A DNA stretch of 64,000 nt from Ferruginibacter sp. (lineage in GTDB: Bacteria; Bacteroidota; Bacteroidia; Chitinophagales; Chitinophagaceae): contig JAEUVU010000022.1 in the NCBI GenBank assembly GCA_016786725.1, forward strand, positions 20,559 through 84,558. Direction: 5' to 3'. Made by a program: the position numbers and the translations under genes. Below the pieces are notes generated by a model. It worked only from the letters and a program-made list of their open reading frames with translations, searched no databases and was not told the origin of the DNA. Of this stretch, positions 1 to 8,672 are shown piece by piece (within the stretch, counting starts at the first letter, position 1; each line of letters starts with the position of its first letter).

Positions 1-320
1 TTTTACTAAAACAGTTTTATATATTGGCGTAACCAATAATTTGCAGCAACGACTTGTTGAACACTATTTAGAAAAAGACAATCCGCTTTCCAATTCATTT
101 ACTTCAGCATACAAAGTTATTTACCTGGTTTATTATGAGGATTATGACTATGTGAATGACGCTATTGCCAGAGAGAAAGAAATTAAAAAATGGCGAAGAG
201 AGAAAAAGGATTATACTTATTGATAGTACAAATCCCGAAAGAGAATTTTTGAATAAAGAATTACTTGGTGAATGGCCTCCATCAGAAGCCTATCACAGAA
301 AATATCAATAATGTTTTAGA
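1..320 (+). pseudogene. GIY-YIG nuclease-like protein, 5' cut by window edge and frameshifted
   Basis: Reading from base 2, the frame gives TKTVLYIGVTNNLQQRLVEH, the typical start of a GIY-YIG domain (here YIG followed by the conserved R of LQQR), then REKEIKKWRREKK. The frame hits a stop at 221-223. Skipping the A at 215 restores a typical family tail (LIDSTNPEREFLNKELLGEW) that runs to a stop at 318-320. I therefore read it as a one-base insertion in a small GIY-YIG protein of the UPF0213/YhbQ type. The true start lies outside the window. A sequencing error is possible. Confidence 0.75.
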
Positions 321-356
321 TTTCTCCTATCGTCGAAATGACAAAAAAAGCAACTC

Positions 357-2075
357 ATGATTATGTACACAGCCGATATAAAAAAACTTCCCCGCCATTT
401 TATACCAGCAGATTTTGTTATTACAGACTGGCAAAGCCTTGAACCTTTTTTTAAAGACCTGCTCGACAGGAATATTGAAACCAAGGCTGATCTCGAAAAA
501 TGGCTGCAAGATCAAAGTGAACTGGAGGCATTGGTTAGTGAAGATGCCTGCTGGCGGCAGATAAAAATGACCTGCGATACTGAGAACAAATCGTTGGAAG
601 AAGCTTTTACTTTCTTCTGCATGGAAATTCAACCAAAGATCCAGCCGTTTGCTGATGCGTTGAACAAAAAGCTGGTTAATCACCCGCTTGTAAAAGACCT
701 GGATGCTGAAAAATATTTTACCTACCTGCGCAGCATGCGCAAGAGCATAGAATTGTTCAGGGAAGAAAATATTCCTTTACAGGCAGAGCTTTCGGTAATG
801 CAGCAGCAGTATGGTGTTATCTCTGGTAAAATGACTGTTACCGTGAACGGAACGGAATATACTTTACAACAGGCCGCCAAATTTTTGGAAAGCCCTGACA
901 GAAATTTAAGAGAAGAAGTTTATCGCAAAATAAATGAAAGAAGATTGGTTGATAAAGACGCATTGAATGAACTTTATGATAAGCTGATCGAAAAAAGAAA
1001 CCAGGAAGCCATTAATGCAGGTTTTGAAAATTATCGTGATTACCGTTTTAAAGAACTGGGCCGGTTTGATTATACCAAAGAAGACTGTTTCAAATTTCAT
1101 GAAGCGGTAAAACAACATGTGTTGCCATTGGTAAACATCATCTATCAAAACAAAAAGGAAAAACTTGGGCTTGCTACTTTACGGCCCTGGGATATTGAAG
1201 CAGAGCCTGCCGGCATAAAACCTTTAATGCCGTTTAATACCAGTGATGAACTGATAGAAAAATCAATTGCCTGTTTTAACAAGCTTCGCCCTTTCTTTGG
1301 TGATTGCCTTACAAAAATGCAGGAGCTAAAGCACCTTGACCTGGAAAGCCGCAAGGGCAAAGCTCCGGGAGGATATAACTGTCCCCTGGCAGAAAGCGGC
1401 GCCCCTTTTATTTTTATGAATGCTGCCGGGCAAATGCAGGATGTTACCACCATGCTGCATGAAGGTGGTCATGCGGTGCATTCTTTTTTAGCGCATCCAT
1501 TAGAACTGAATGGATTTAAAGAATACCCAATGGAAATTGCTGAAGTGGCCAGCATGGCGATGGAGCTGATGAGTATGGATGAGTGGGAAACTTTTTTTAC
1601 AGATGCAACAGACCTTAAAAGAGCAAAAGAGCATCAGTTAGAAAGAGTAATAACTATTTTCCCATGGATCGCCATCATTGATAAGTTTCAGCATTGGGTG
1701 TACGAAAATCCTGCTCATACCCATGAAGAACGTACAATCAGCTGGAATGCAATACTGAAAGAATTCCAGGATGACATTATTGATTACAGCGGACTGGAAG
1801 CTTACCGCAGCAATAGCTGGCAACGCCAGTTACATTTATTTGAAGTGCCTTTTTACTACATTGAATACGGTATAGCACAATTGGGCGCTATCGGCATGTG
1901 GATGCAGTTTAAAGAAAATAAAGAGCAGGCGATGGATAATTATTGCAAAGCGCTTGCTTTAGGCGGCACCAAAACCTTACCTCAATTATTTGAAACAGCG
2001 GGATTGACATTTGATTTTAGCCCGGCAAAGATAAAGGTGTTGATGGAGTTTGTTCAATCAGAAATGAATCGCTGA
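357..2075 (+). CDS. M3 family oligoendopeptidase (PepF-like zinc metallopeptidase)
   Basis: The 572-residue protein carries the zinc motif HEGGH at residues 368-372, followed about 25 residues later by a conserved EIAEVASMAMEL helix that supplies the third zinc ligand, as in M3B oligoendopeptidase F. There is no signal peptide, so it should cleave short peptides in the cytoplasm. The first ATG at 357 is followed by another at 363 (MYTADIKK) that could be the real start. Length is normal for the family. It stands alone on the plus strand and converges with the Fur-family gene. Confidence 0.93.
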   Translation: MIMYTADIKKLPRHFIPADFVITDWQSLEPFFKDLLDRNIETKADLEKWLQDQSELEALVSEDACWRQIKMTCDTENKSLEEAFTFFCMEIQPKIQPFADALNKKLVNHPLVKDLDAEKYFTYLRSMRKSIELFREENIPLQAELSVMQQQYGVISGKMTVTVNGTEYTLQQAAKFLESPDRNLREEVYRKINERRLVDKDALNELYDKLIEKRNQEAINAGFENYRDYRFKELGRFDYTKEDCFKFHEAVKQHVLPLVNIIYQNKKEKLGLATLRPWDIEAEPAGIKPLMPFNTSDELIEKSIACFNKLRPFFGDCLTKMQELKHLDLESRKGKAPGGYNCPLAESGAPFIFMNAAGQMQDVTTMLHEGGHAVHSFLAHPLELNGFKEYPMEIAEVASMAMELMSMDEWETFFTDATDLKRAKEHQLERVITIFPWIAIIDKFQHWVYENPAHTHEERTISWNAILKEFQDDIIDYSGLEAYRSNSWQRQLHLFEVPFYYIEYGIAQLGAIGMWMQFKENKEQAMDNYCKALALGGTKTLPQLFETAGLTFDFSPAKIKVLMEFVQSEMNR

Positions 2076-2096
2076 TTAGCTTGATTGAAAACCCGG

Positions 2097-2154
2097 TTTC
2101 GCAGATCAGATCCTTAAACTATGCATCATGCTAAAGTTTAAGGCATCAGCGAAA
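2097..2154. terminator. Hairpin between convergent genes
   Basis: Nested inverted repeats lie between two convergent genes: CCTTAAACT (2112-2120) pairs with AGTTTAAGG (2135-2143), and TTTCGC (2097-2102) pairs with GCGAAA (2149-2154). No long T run follows. It could act as a bidirectional terminator or an mRNA end-stabilising hairpin. Confidence 0.5.
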
Positions 2155-2185
2155 TCAAAATAATTACTCAAATCTGCAATTATTA

Positions 2186-2599
2186 TTATTTACATGCATC
2201 ACATATCCCGCTTACCACTACATCGGTTTGCTTCTGCGTAAACCCTTTGGGCAATTTTACTTCAGGAATTGAAACATGCTCTAAACAGATCGTTTTATCA
2301 CAAACATCGCAGATAAAATGCACATGGTTATCGTGGTGATGGCCTGCTTCGCAATTGTCTTTACACAATGCGTATAAAATAGAGTTATCAGTTGTTGGTA
2401 TATTATGAATGATGCCTTTCTCCACAAATGTTTGCAGCGTTCTGTAAACCGTAACCCTGTCGTAGCTGCCATCGGTACTTTTTTCAATATCAGCATGAGC
2501 GAGGGCCCCTTCACTGTTTAAAAACAGTTCCAATATCTTTTTGCGGCTTTCTGTTACACTAAGCTGGTTTTTCTTCAGTATGTTGAGTAATGCTTCCAT
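2186..2599 (-). CDS. Fur-family transcriptional repressor (possibly Zur-like)
   Basis: The 137-residue protein has the Fur architecture: an N-terminal winged helix (RKKILELFL, then YDRVTVYRTLQTFVEKGI) and a metal-binding C-terminal half with the His-rich HHHDNHVHF stretch and two CxxC pairs (CDVC and CDAC), which normally hold a structural zinc. It starts 6 bp after the SCO1 gene, so both probably share a transcript. A perfect palindrome in the promoter of the divergent merC-like gene (3425-3445) is a plausible operator. Whether the metal is zinc, iron or a peroxide-sensing iron cannot be told from sequence; the MerC neighbour favours zinc. Confidence 0.9.
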   Translation of the reverse strand: MEALLNILKKNQLSVTESRKKILELFLNSEGALAHADIEKSTDGSYDRVTVYRTLQTFVEKGIIHNIPTTDNSILYALCKDNCEAGHHHDNHVHFICDVCDKTICLEHVSIPEVKLPKGFTQKQTDVVVSGICDACK

Positions 2600-2605
2600 G
2601 ATTTT

Positions 2606-3361
2606 TTAATTGGGGTCGCTGCTGAAACCGTTCATGAATCTTTTGCTGGTGATCTTTTCTTTCAGCAAACCTTTAATATCAGCAATCAGTTTATCAACTT
2701 CCTCATTATTCAATCCATCATAAACCATTCCACGTACCCTGCGTTGCTTATCCACCAAAGCAAAAAACTGTGTATGCAGAAACTGATCTTTTATTTGCAT
2801 GGAATCAGGCTTTCCATTATCTATGCCATAACTCTGCCTGGCCATTTTATAAAGCGTTGCTTTATCTCCCGTAACAAAATTCCAATTAGGGTTTTGCATT
2901 TTTACTTTTGAGTTTTGACTTGTTGTATCGTATTCAATTTTATAAGAGCCATCGGCATTTCTTTCAAGTTTGCCATTAATCATTTTTGCTTCGTACGCTT
3001 TCAGCAACGGAACCGAATCAACTTCAGGCATACAGGTATGCGACAGGATCATAAAGTCCGGTTCATCTTTAAATGCTTCAAAAACCCGGCGCATGTTTGC
3101 ATTCATTTTGGGGCATATGCCTTTGCATGTTGTAAAAAAATATTCAGCCACATATACTTTGCCATCCACTTCCCGCTGCGTAATTTTTTTTCCATCCTGG
3201 TTTACAAATGAAAAATCCGCAACATTATCAATCCTTATCGGCAGGTTTGATTTTGAAAAATCATAATCATTGAAAAGGAACAGATAAAAAGCCCCAAGCA
3301 ACACAATAAAAAATCCTCCATAGATTAAAACCCGCTTACGCATACTTAAATATTTCAGCAA
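2606..3361 (-). CDS. SCO1/SenC-family copper chaperone or thiol protein
   Basis: After one N-terminal membrane helix (residues about 11-30) there is a thioredoxin-like domain with the SCO copper motif CKGIC at 79-83 and the distal histidine in FLHTQFFALVD (His195). SCO proteins deliver copper to cytochrome c oxidase CuA sites or act as thiol oxidoreductases on the outer face of the inner membrane. A second ATG at codon 7 (MRKRVLIYGG) may be the true start. It is the first gene of an operon with the Fur-family regulator, suggesting metal-dependent control. Confidence 0.9.
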   Translation of the reverse strand: MLKYLSMRKRVLIYGGFFIVLLGAFYLFLFNDYDFSKSNLPIRIDNVADFSFVNQDGKKITQREVDGKVYVAEYFFTTCKGICPKMNANMRRVFEAFKDEPDFMILSHTCMPEVDSVPLLKAYEAKMINGKLERNADGSYKIEYDTTSQNSKVKMQNPNWNFVTGDKATLYKMARQSYGIDNGKPDSMQIKDQFLHTQFFALVDKQRRVRGMVYDGLNNEEVDKLIADIKGLLKEKITSKRFMNGFSSDPN

Positions 3362-3424
3362 ATTTACGGTGCTTTAGGCTTTTACGTCTTACGATTAAGG
3401 AAGTTAGAATTTACGGGGTGGGAC

Positions 3425-3457
3425 ATTTGCAACATTATTGCAAATTTCCTATCTTTG
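3425..3457 (+). promoter_or_regulatory. Promoter of the merC-like gene with palindromic operator
   Basis: The -33 box TTTG (3426-3429) and -7 box TATCTTTG (3450-3457) are 20 bp apart, matching the Bacteroidetes consensus. A perfect inverted repeat, ATTTGCAA (3425-3432) and TTGCAAAT (3438-3445) with a 5-bp spacer, covers the -33 box and part of the spacer, so a bound repressor would block polymerase. The size and symmetry fit a Fur/Zur-type box; the regulator is inferred from the neighbouring Fur-family gene. Confidence 0.75.
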
Positions 3458-3468
3458 CCGCCAGCTTT

Positions 3469-3858
3469 ATGAATATTAAATTAAACTGGGATGCTTTAGG
3501 CATCGGAACCTCCATACTCTGCGCCATCCATTGTGCATTGCTGCCCGCATTGCTGACTTCATTTCCGGTTTTCGGTATTAACATTGTTCACAACCTGGCT
3601 TTTGAATGGGGCATGATAGCAATTGCATTTGTAGTGGGTTCTTATTCTCTTTTTCATGGCTACGTAAAACACCACCGTACCCTGGCGCCTTTTATAGTTT
3701 TTACTGTCGGCTTTGCTTTTCTTTTATTAAAACAGTTTTTTACTGAGTACGAAACTGTGCTTTTGATAATTGCAGTATGCTTTATCATCAGTGCTCATTT
3801 TTATAATTACCGCCTTTGCCATCGCAGCAAATGTACTTCTCCGCATCATAAGCATTAA
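3469..3858 (+). CDS. MerC-domain membrane protein
   Basis: The protein starting MNIKLNWDALG has about four membrane segments and the MerC-type feature CAIHCALLP in the first helix, with a His/Cys-rich tail (CHRSKCTSPHHKH) likely to bind metal. An upstream in-frame ATG at 3418 is rejected because it lies ahead of the promoter's -7 box (3450-3457). MerC proteins import mercury in mer operons; chromosomal relatives in Bacteroidetes are usually near Fur-family regulators and more likely handle zinc or another metal (inference). Confidence 0.8.
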   Translation: MNIKLNWDALGIGTSILCAIHCALLPALLTSFPVFGINIVHNLAFEWGMIAIAFVVGSYSLFHGYVKHHRTLAPFIVFTVGFAFLLLKQFFTEYETVLLIIAVCFIISAHFYNYRLCHRSKCTSPHHKH

Positions 3859-3920
3859 GGGGCATCTGTTAATCGTTAATTGTTGAAGAACATTTATATT
3901 TATACTTCAAACTAACTTGT

Positions 3921-4349
3921 ATGGGAAAGGTTGTTTCCATTTTAGCGGTCGTATTGATATTATTTACTTCTGCTACAGCACAAAATAAAGACGAACAAAC
4001 CATCCGTTCGCTTATTGAAGAGCAGCGGCTGTCCTGGAATACAGGCAACCTGGAAAAATTTATGGAAACCTACTGGGAAAACGATTCACTGATGTTTATT
4101 GGCAAAAGCGGCATTACTTATGGCTGGCAGAAAACACTGGATAATTATAAGAAGGGCTATCCGGATACTGCAGCCATGGGCAAACTTGATTTTGAGCTGT
4201 TGGAAATTAAAAGATTATCGGTGATGTATTTTTTTGTGGTTGGTAAATGGCATTTAACACGAAGCGTTGGTGATGTGGGCGGACATTTTACTTTACTCTT
4301 CAAAAAAGTAAAAAACAAATGGGTGATTGTGGCCGATCACAGCAGTTAG
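3921..4349 (+). CDS. Secreted SnoaL/DUF4440-like protein (NTF2 fold)
   Basis: A signal peptide ends near TSATAQ (residue 21). The rest reads as a DUF4440/NTF2-like domain: an N-terminal helix (IRSLIEEQRLSWNTGNLEKFMETYWENDSL), a central Y/W-rich region and the closing strands HFTLLFKKVKNKWVIVADHSS. Such proteins are small ligand-binding or enzymatic cones; the substrate cannot be predicted. It stands alone between merC-like and minus-strand genes. Confidence 0.8.
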   Translation: MGKVVSILAVVLILFTSATAQNKDEQTIRSLIEEQRLSWNTGNLEKFMETYWENDSLMFIGKSGITYGWQKTLDNYKKGYPDTAAMGKLDFELLEIKRLSVMYFFVVGKWHLTRSVGDVGGHFTLLFKKVKNKWVIVADHSS

Positions 4350-4386
4350 AAAAAGTCACTGGTCATTAAGTCATTGAAAGTACAAA

Positions 4387-4605
4387 CTACAATTTCCATT
4401 TACGTTTTAAGTGAATAATAAGTACAACAAAACTTATCAGCAGGAAAATATAATAACAATAGTTTTTCCAATCGGGCTTATCTTCAAAAAAAGCAAATCC
4501 TTTATAGATACCTATAAACACATTTACCATCATCCATATCAGAACAATGGCAACTGTATTGATGATTCTTACCAGGAACTCCCTTGTTTCGTCTTCCATT
4601 CCCAT
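4387..4605 (-). CDS. Small two-helix membrane protein, unknown function
   Basis: The reading MGMEDETREFLVRIINTV has two hydrophobic segments (IVLIWMMVNVFIGIY and YYIFLLISFVVLIIHL) and ends with the basic tail KRKWKL. The open frame continues upstream to 4671, but that extension crosses a CCCCTAAAGGGG palindrome (4617-4628), so I prefer the ATG at 4605 or the one at 4599. It lies directly downstream of the GH25 lysozyme gene on the same strand. I do not recognise a family. Confidence 0.55.
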   Translation of the reverse strand: MGMEDETREFLVRIINTVAIVLIWMMVNVFIGIYKGFAFFEDKPDWKNYCYYIFLLISFVVLIIHLKRKWKL

Positions 4606-4674
4606 ATTACCCCCATCCCCTAAAGGGGGGTTATGAGGTTTGATAAAATTACTTAAAACCGGGGTTTGCATTTT

Positions 4675-5439
4675 TTATTTTGTGAGCAGCTTTTTAAAAG
4701 CGGCACTATCGCCGTTAAACACATTAAAATCCACAAAAGCGTCAATACCGTTCACACGACCCTTTTCATTGTGTTGCCATAGGGTCCATCTACGTTTTAT
4801 CCTTGGTTTGTCTTTCACATAGTAATGTGCAACCCACAAAGGATAATCATCAAATTTTCCGTCTAAAAAATTCTCATAAAAAACAACATTGGTATAAATG
4901 ATGGGTTTTACTTTATAATATTTTTCAACCATTACCAGCCAGTCTTTGGCTCTTTGCTGTATATCTGCTACAGATGCACCATTTGCTGTTTCAATATCCA
5001 GTACCGGAGGCAGATCGCCTGTAGATAACTTTACTGTTTCAATAAAATTTTCAGCCTGTGCCTTACCGCTTTTGCTGCTTACAAAAAAATGATACGCTCC
5101 TCTTGGCACCCGTGCTTCTTTTGCATTGAACCAGTTTTTACGAAAACCGTTATCAACCCTGCCCAAACCTTCGGTTGCTTTGATAAATGCAAATCCTATC
5201 TTCACTTTTTTATCTTCCATAGCCTGCACCGCTTTCCAGTCAATATTATGCTGGTAGCGGCTTACATCAATACCATGTATGGCATAACTTACGGGGAGAT
5301 CTATGCCAAATTCAGGATAACGAACAAATTTTGGCTTGCTTAAAAAATCATTAATATAATAAACAGCAGTGGCAATGATTGCCAGTGCCAGCACCGGAAT
5401 TAAAATACTTTTTAAAATGCCTTTCTTCTTTTTTGCCAA
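4675..5439 (-). CDS. GH25 family lysozyme (N,O-diacetylmuramidase)
   Basis: One N-terminal membrane anchor (residues about 9-29) precedes a complete GH25 domain: HGIDVSRYQ (Asp58), FAFIKATEG, RGAYHFF and the catalytic PVLDIE (Asp148, Glu150), ending in the usual WTLWQHNEKGRVNGI. It should cleave the MurNAc-GlcNAc bond of peptidoglycan at the cell envelope, as a remodelling enzyme or a weapon. Length of 254 residues is normal for a single-domain GH25 with an anchor. Confidence 0.93.
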   Translation of the reverse strand: MAKKKKGILKSILIPVLALAIIATAVYYINDFLSKPKFVRYPEFGIDLPVSYAIHGIDVSRYQHNIDWKAVQAMEDKKVKIGFAFIKATEGLGRVDNGFRKNWFNAKEARVPRGAYHFFVSSKSGKAQAENFIETVKLSTGDLPPVLDIETANGASVADIQQRAKDWLVMVEKYYKVKPIIYTNVVFYENFLDGKFDDYPLWVAHYYVKDKPRIKRRWTLWQHNEKGRVNGIDAFVDFNVFNGDSAAFKKLLTK

Positions 5440-5524
5440 GGGATCTATTGCAGGGTTGATGTGCAGACAGGCTACAAATTAGCAATAAATGCATTTACCG
5501 GTTTGATAAAGTTTTCCTAAAGAA

Positions 5525-7477
5525 TTACTTCAGTAGTTTTTTCACAAATTTAAAATCGCCTGCATTGATCTTTAAAAAATAAACGCCCCCGGCCAGGTTT
5601 TGTGAAGGCACTTCAACATACTCAGAACCATTAACCAGGTTTATATTTCTTGTGTAAACCCTTTGCCCCAACGCATTGTATAAGTTAATGCTTGCTGTGC
5701 CGGCAATCATTTTACGCATCAATATGTAAAACTGATTATCTACAGGATTCGGGAAAACCTGCACCAGATTTTGTCCGGCAGCTGCATCCGGCACTTTGGC
5801 TGTGGCATTGTTTTTTGTTACCAGCCAGTATTCCGGATCTATCAATACCGTATCGGCAATAAACCCGATGTTTCTGAAAAAAATTTCGCCATTTGTTTTA
5901 TTATCCACTACAATGGTTTTTTCCTGTGTGGCATTTTTAAATTTAAGGGCAACCGGTAATTCAAAAAAGTCAACAGAAGGATGCGATGTACTTTGATTCA
6001 TTTTTATATTTACATACTGGGTGCCGATTGGCGTCCATTGCACATTGTATGATGGATAACCCTGCCCTTTGAACCAGTCTTTAAAAAACTCCGCCAGGTT
6101 TTGCCCGCTAACCTGCTCCAGGTTTCTTTTCAAATCATCGGTTTTTGCAAAACCATAAGCCAGTTTGGGATCATTTAAATATTGTTTTAAACCAGTAAAA
6201 AATGCCTGGTCGCCCAGTTTCCAGCGCAACATATACAACAGGTATGATCCTTTGTTATAACTCAGCCTGCCCGAAAATATCCTTCCTACATTGGCCGTAT
6301 CATCTACCCAGACAGAACCACCGGTTGCAGAAGTAATATTATCAATAACCGCCTTCCTGTTGTTAATAATACTTGCCGGGTATTTATTTTCCATGTAAAA
6401 AGCAGCCAGGAATGTTGCAAAACCTTCATTTAGCCAGATATCTTCCCAACTGCCGCAGGTAACTTTATCGCCAAACCACTGATGCCCCAGTTCATGCGCA
6501 ACCAGGCTTTCATTAACATTTACCATAAAAGAAGCTGTCTGGTGCTCCATACCGCCACCCCAGCTAAACTGTACATGGCCATATTTTTCTTTAATAAATG
6601 GATACTCTCCAAAATTGTTGTGAAAAAGCCGCAAGGCATCCAGCGTGTTTTGTGTACCTGCCTGAAAAGCGGCCAGGCTTTCGGGATAGCAATAGGTTTG
6701 CATTGGCATATTAATATTGCCCAATAAAACACTGTTATTAAATACGGCATAATTGGTAACTGCAAAACAAACCAGGTATGAGGCAATAGGGTACCGGTGT
6801 TTCCAGTGTGCAGTTTTTTTTGTTCCGCCGGCAACAAGCGTTTCACTTTGCAGCAAACCATTTGAAGCAGCTTTATATTGCTGAGGCGTTGTTACAAAAA
6901 TATCAATCGAATCGGCCTTATCGTCCAGCCCGTTTTTACAGGGCCACCAGTCTCGGCTGCCGTAGGGTTCACTCAGGCTCCACATTACCGGTGTGCCGCC
7001 ATGTGTGGTTGTTTCAAAAGATCCAAAACCATTATTGGGTGGTACCCCTTTATAATAAACAGAAACAGAATCCAGCACGCCGGCATTGATGGTTGCCGGA
7101 AAATCAACAGAAAGCGTATTGGCAGTATGTTGCCTTGCCAATAACATATTGCGTTGTTTAACACTGTCAACTGTCAATGCATTCATCAGGTCAATTTGTA
7201 TATTACCAGATGCTGCTGTCATAACAAAATACACAGTTACTTTCCCGGTAATATATCTTACTGACGGGTTCACTTCCCATTCGCACCGGTAGTATTTTAC
7301 ATCGTAGTTGTTACTGGCAGATGTAACTGATTCCAAAGAAATATTAGCCGCAATATTTCTTTGATGCACAGCTTGTTCCATCAAAGCAATATCATGAACC
7401 TGTTTACAGGATTCTACAGGTATTTGTGCTTTGCCCGGCAGGCAGCTGAATATTAAAAAAAATAAAAGTATCCGCAT
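5525..7477 (-). CDS. Secreted M1 family aminopeptidase with type IX secretion domain
   Basis: After a signal peptide (ending about residue 17) comes an M1 peptidase domain with the exopeptidase motif GGGMEHQ (307-313) and the zinc motif HELGH (328-332) plus distal Glu351 in WLNEGFA. The last 75 or so residues (VFPNPVDNQFYI to FKFVKKLLK) form a Por/type IX secretion C-terminal sorting domain, so the enzyme is exported across the outer membrane and either anchored or released. It probably trims extracellular peptides for nutrition. Confidence 0.95.
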   Translation of the reverse strand: MRILLFFLIFSCLPGKAQIPVESCKQVHDIALMEQAVHQRNIAANISLESVTSASNNYDVKYYRCEWEVNPSVRYITGKVTVYFVMTAASGNIQIDLMNALTVDSVKQRNMLLARQHTANTLSVDFPATINAGVLDSVSVYYKGVPPNNGFGSFETTTHGGTPVMWSLSEPYGSRDWWPCKNGLDDKADSIDIFVTTPQQYKAASNGLLQSETLVAGGTKKTAHWKHRYPIASYLVCFAVTNYAVFNNSVLLGNINMPMQTYCYPESLAAFQAGTQNTLDALRLFHNNFGEYPFIKEKYGHVQFSWGGGMEHQTASFMVNVNESLVAHELGHQWFGDKVTCGSWEDIWLNEGFATFLAAFYMENKYPASIINNRKAVIDNITSATGGSVWVDDTANVGRIFSGRLSYNKGSYLLYMLRWKLGDQAFFTGLKQYLNDPKLAYGFAKTDDLKRNLEQVSGQNLAEFFKDWFKGQGYPSYNVQWTPIGTQYVNIKMNQSTSHPSVDFFELPVALKFKNATQEKTIVVDNKTNGEIFFRNIGFIADTVLIDPEYWLVTKNNATAKVPDAAAGQNLVQVFPNPVDNQFYILMRKMIAGTASINLYNALGQRVYTRNINLVNGSEYVEVPSQNLAGGVYFLKINAGDFKFVKKLLK

Positions 7478-7624
7478 ATTAATATTATTTAACCGGCTTC
7501 ATGGCCGGTAGATTTCTGCTAAAGTTCCTAAAGTTTTGTGAAAGGGCAATAATGCACTTATACTGCCGTTTTAGGTTTGCGCCCGTATTTAATTCGGTAA
7601 TCCCCAAAGAAAACGTATTCAGGT

Positions 7625-8533
7625 ATGGTTATACAGATTTTCAATTTATTTAAAGTATCCAAAGCAGTTTGGATATTTTTTTTTCTGCTTACAGCAAACA
7701 TCGTTAAGGCTGATGCGTTTGCTGATACCACCAAGAAAAAACTTTTGGCTGCAGCATCTGCAAAAGATAATGCCGGTTTTATAATCCTTGAGCCGAATGT
7801 TGTGTTCCCCGAAGTGCTTGCAGGCAATGAAGAGGATGCCCTGGCTTATATAGAGAAGTTTTCAAACAACCGGAGGGCTTATCTCATCCGCACTTACAAC
7901 CGCAGTAAAAAATATTTTCCGAAAGCAACAGCTATATTAAAGAAGCATAACCTGCCGCAGGAACTTAAGGTTTTGCTGGCATTGGAAAGCGCTTTTAACG
8001 GTAATGCCGTATCAAAGGCCGGGGCTGTGGGTTACTGGCAGATTATGGATGAAGTTGCCAAAGAGTATGGCTTAAGATATGTGGCACAGCAAACAGACGC
8101 CGAAAAAAAGAAGACTGAAAAAAAAGCCGCAGATCTTGCTAAAACAAAAACAGTACAACAAAAACCGCTGGCAGTTAAAGACGACCGTAAGAATTTCAAC
8201 AAATCAACTTATGCTGCTGCACGTTATTTACGAGACCGCAGCCGCAATCTTGATAATAACCTTTTACTAATGGTAGCCAGTTATAATTGCGGCATCGGCA
8301 ATGTTTGGAATGCCATGAAAAAGACGGGGCTTAATGATCCTGATTTTTGGGATGTTAAAGAGTACCTTCCTGCAGAAACCCAGGCTTATGTTATGAATTT
8401 TATTACGTTAAATGTTATTTTTTCCAACTACGATAAATTTTCATCCAACAATTTAATATTTACCCCAACCAAAGTGAAGGTTGAAAATATTCCGGCAAAT
8501 TTTACAGAGGAATTAACCTCTCTGAATAAATAG
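7625..8533 (+). CDS. Lytic transglycosylase with SLT domain (GH23, MltD-like)
   Basis: An N-terminal hydrophobic signal (VWIFFFLLTANIVKADA) is followed by an SLT domain: catalytic Glu121 in LLALESAF, AGAVGYWQIM (132-141), an insertion rich in K/E/A (about 155-185), and ASYNCGIGNV with a closing AYVMNFI helix. It should cleave peptidoglycan with formation of 1,6-anhydroMurNAc in the periplasm. No LysM repeat is present, unlike canonical MltD. Confidence 0.92.
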   Translation: MVIQIFNLFKVSKAVWIFFFLLTANIVKADAFADTTKKKLLAAASAKDNAGFIILEPNVVFPEVLAGNEEDALAYIEKFSNNRRAYLIRTYNRSKKYFPKATAILKKHNLPQELKVLLALESAFNGNAVSKAGAVGYWQIMDEVAKEYGLRYVAQQTDAEKKKTEKKAADLAKTKTVQQKPLAVKDDRKNFNKSTYAAARYLRDRSRNLDNNLLLMVASYNCGIGNVWNAMKKTGLNDPDFWDVKEYLPAETQAYVMNFITLNVIFSNYDKFSSNNLIFTPTKVKVENIPANFTEELTSLNK

Positions 8534-8555
8534 ACAGATAATTCAGTTTGAATGT

Positions 8556-8582
8556 AACCAGTGCTTTTGCGCTGGTTTTTTA
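8556..8582 (+). terminator. Rho-independent terminator of the lytic transglycosylase gene
   Basis: AACCAGTGC (8556-8564), a TTTT loop and GCGCTGGTT (8569-8577) form a stem with one mismatch, followed by a T run. Confidence 0.85.
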
Positions 8583-8661
8583 TTTGTATAAATAGCCGGA
8601 AAAGGTTGTTAAAATAAAAAACATAAAGAAAGTTGTGTTCAACAATAACTTCCAATCGGCT

Positions 8662-8669
8662 TAACTTTG
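8662..8669 (+). promoter_or_regulatory. -7 promoter box just upstream of the radical SAM gene
   Basis: TAACTTTG matches the Bacteroidetes -7 consensus TAnnTTTG and ends only 3 bases before the ATG at 8673. If this box is used, the message would be leaderless or nearly so. A clear -33 box at the ideal spacing is not seen. Confidence 0.5.
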
Positions 8670-8672
8670 TTT

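Noticed and set aside
4606..4671. N-terminal extension of the small membrane protein (reading MQTPVLSNFIKPHNPPLGDGG)
   Set aside because: It crosses the palindrome CCCCTAAAGGGG (4617-4628) and is not hydrophobic like the rest, so it is more likely a non-coding repeat than protein.
6520..6861. 113-residue minus-strand frame within the M1 peptidase gene
   Set aside because: It is a shadow of the peptidase coding sequence with no start context or recognisable domain.
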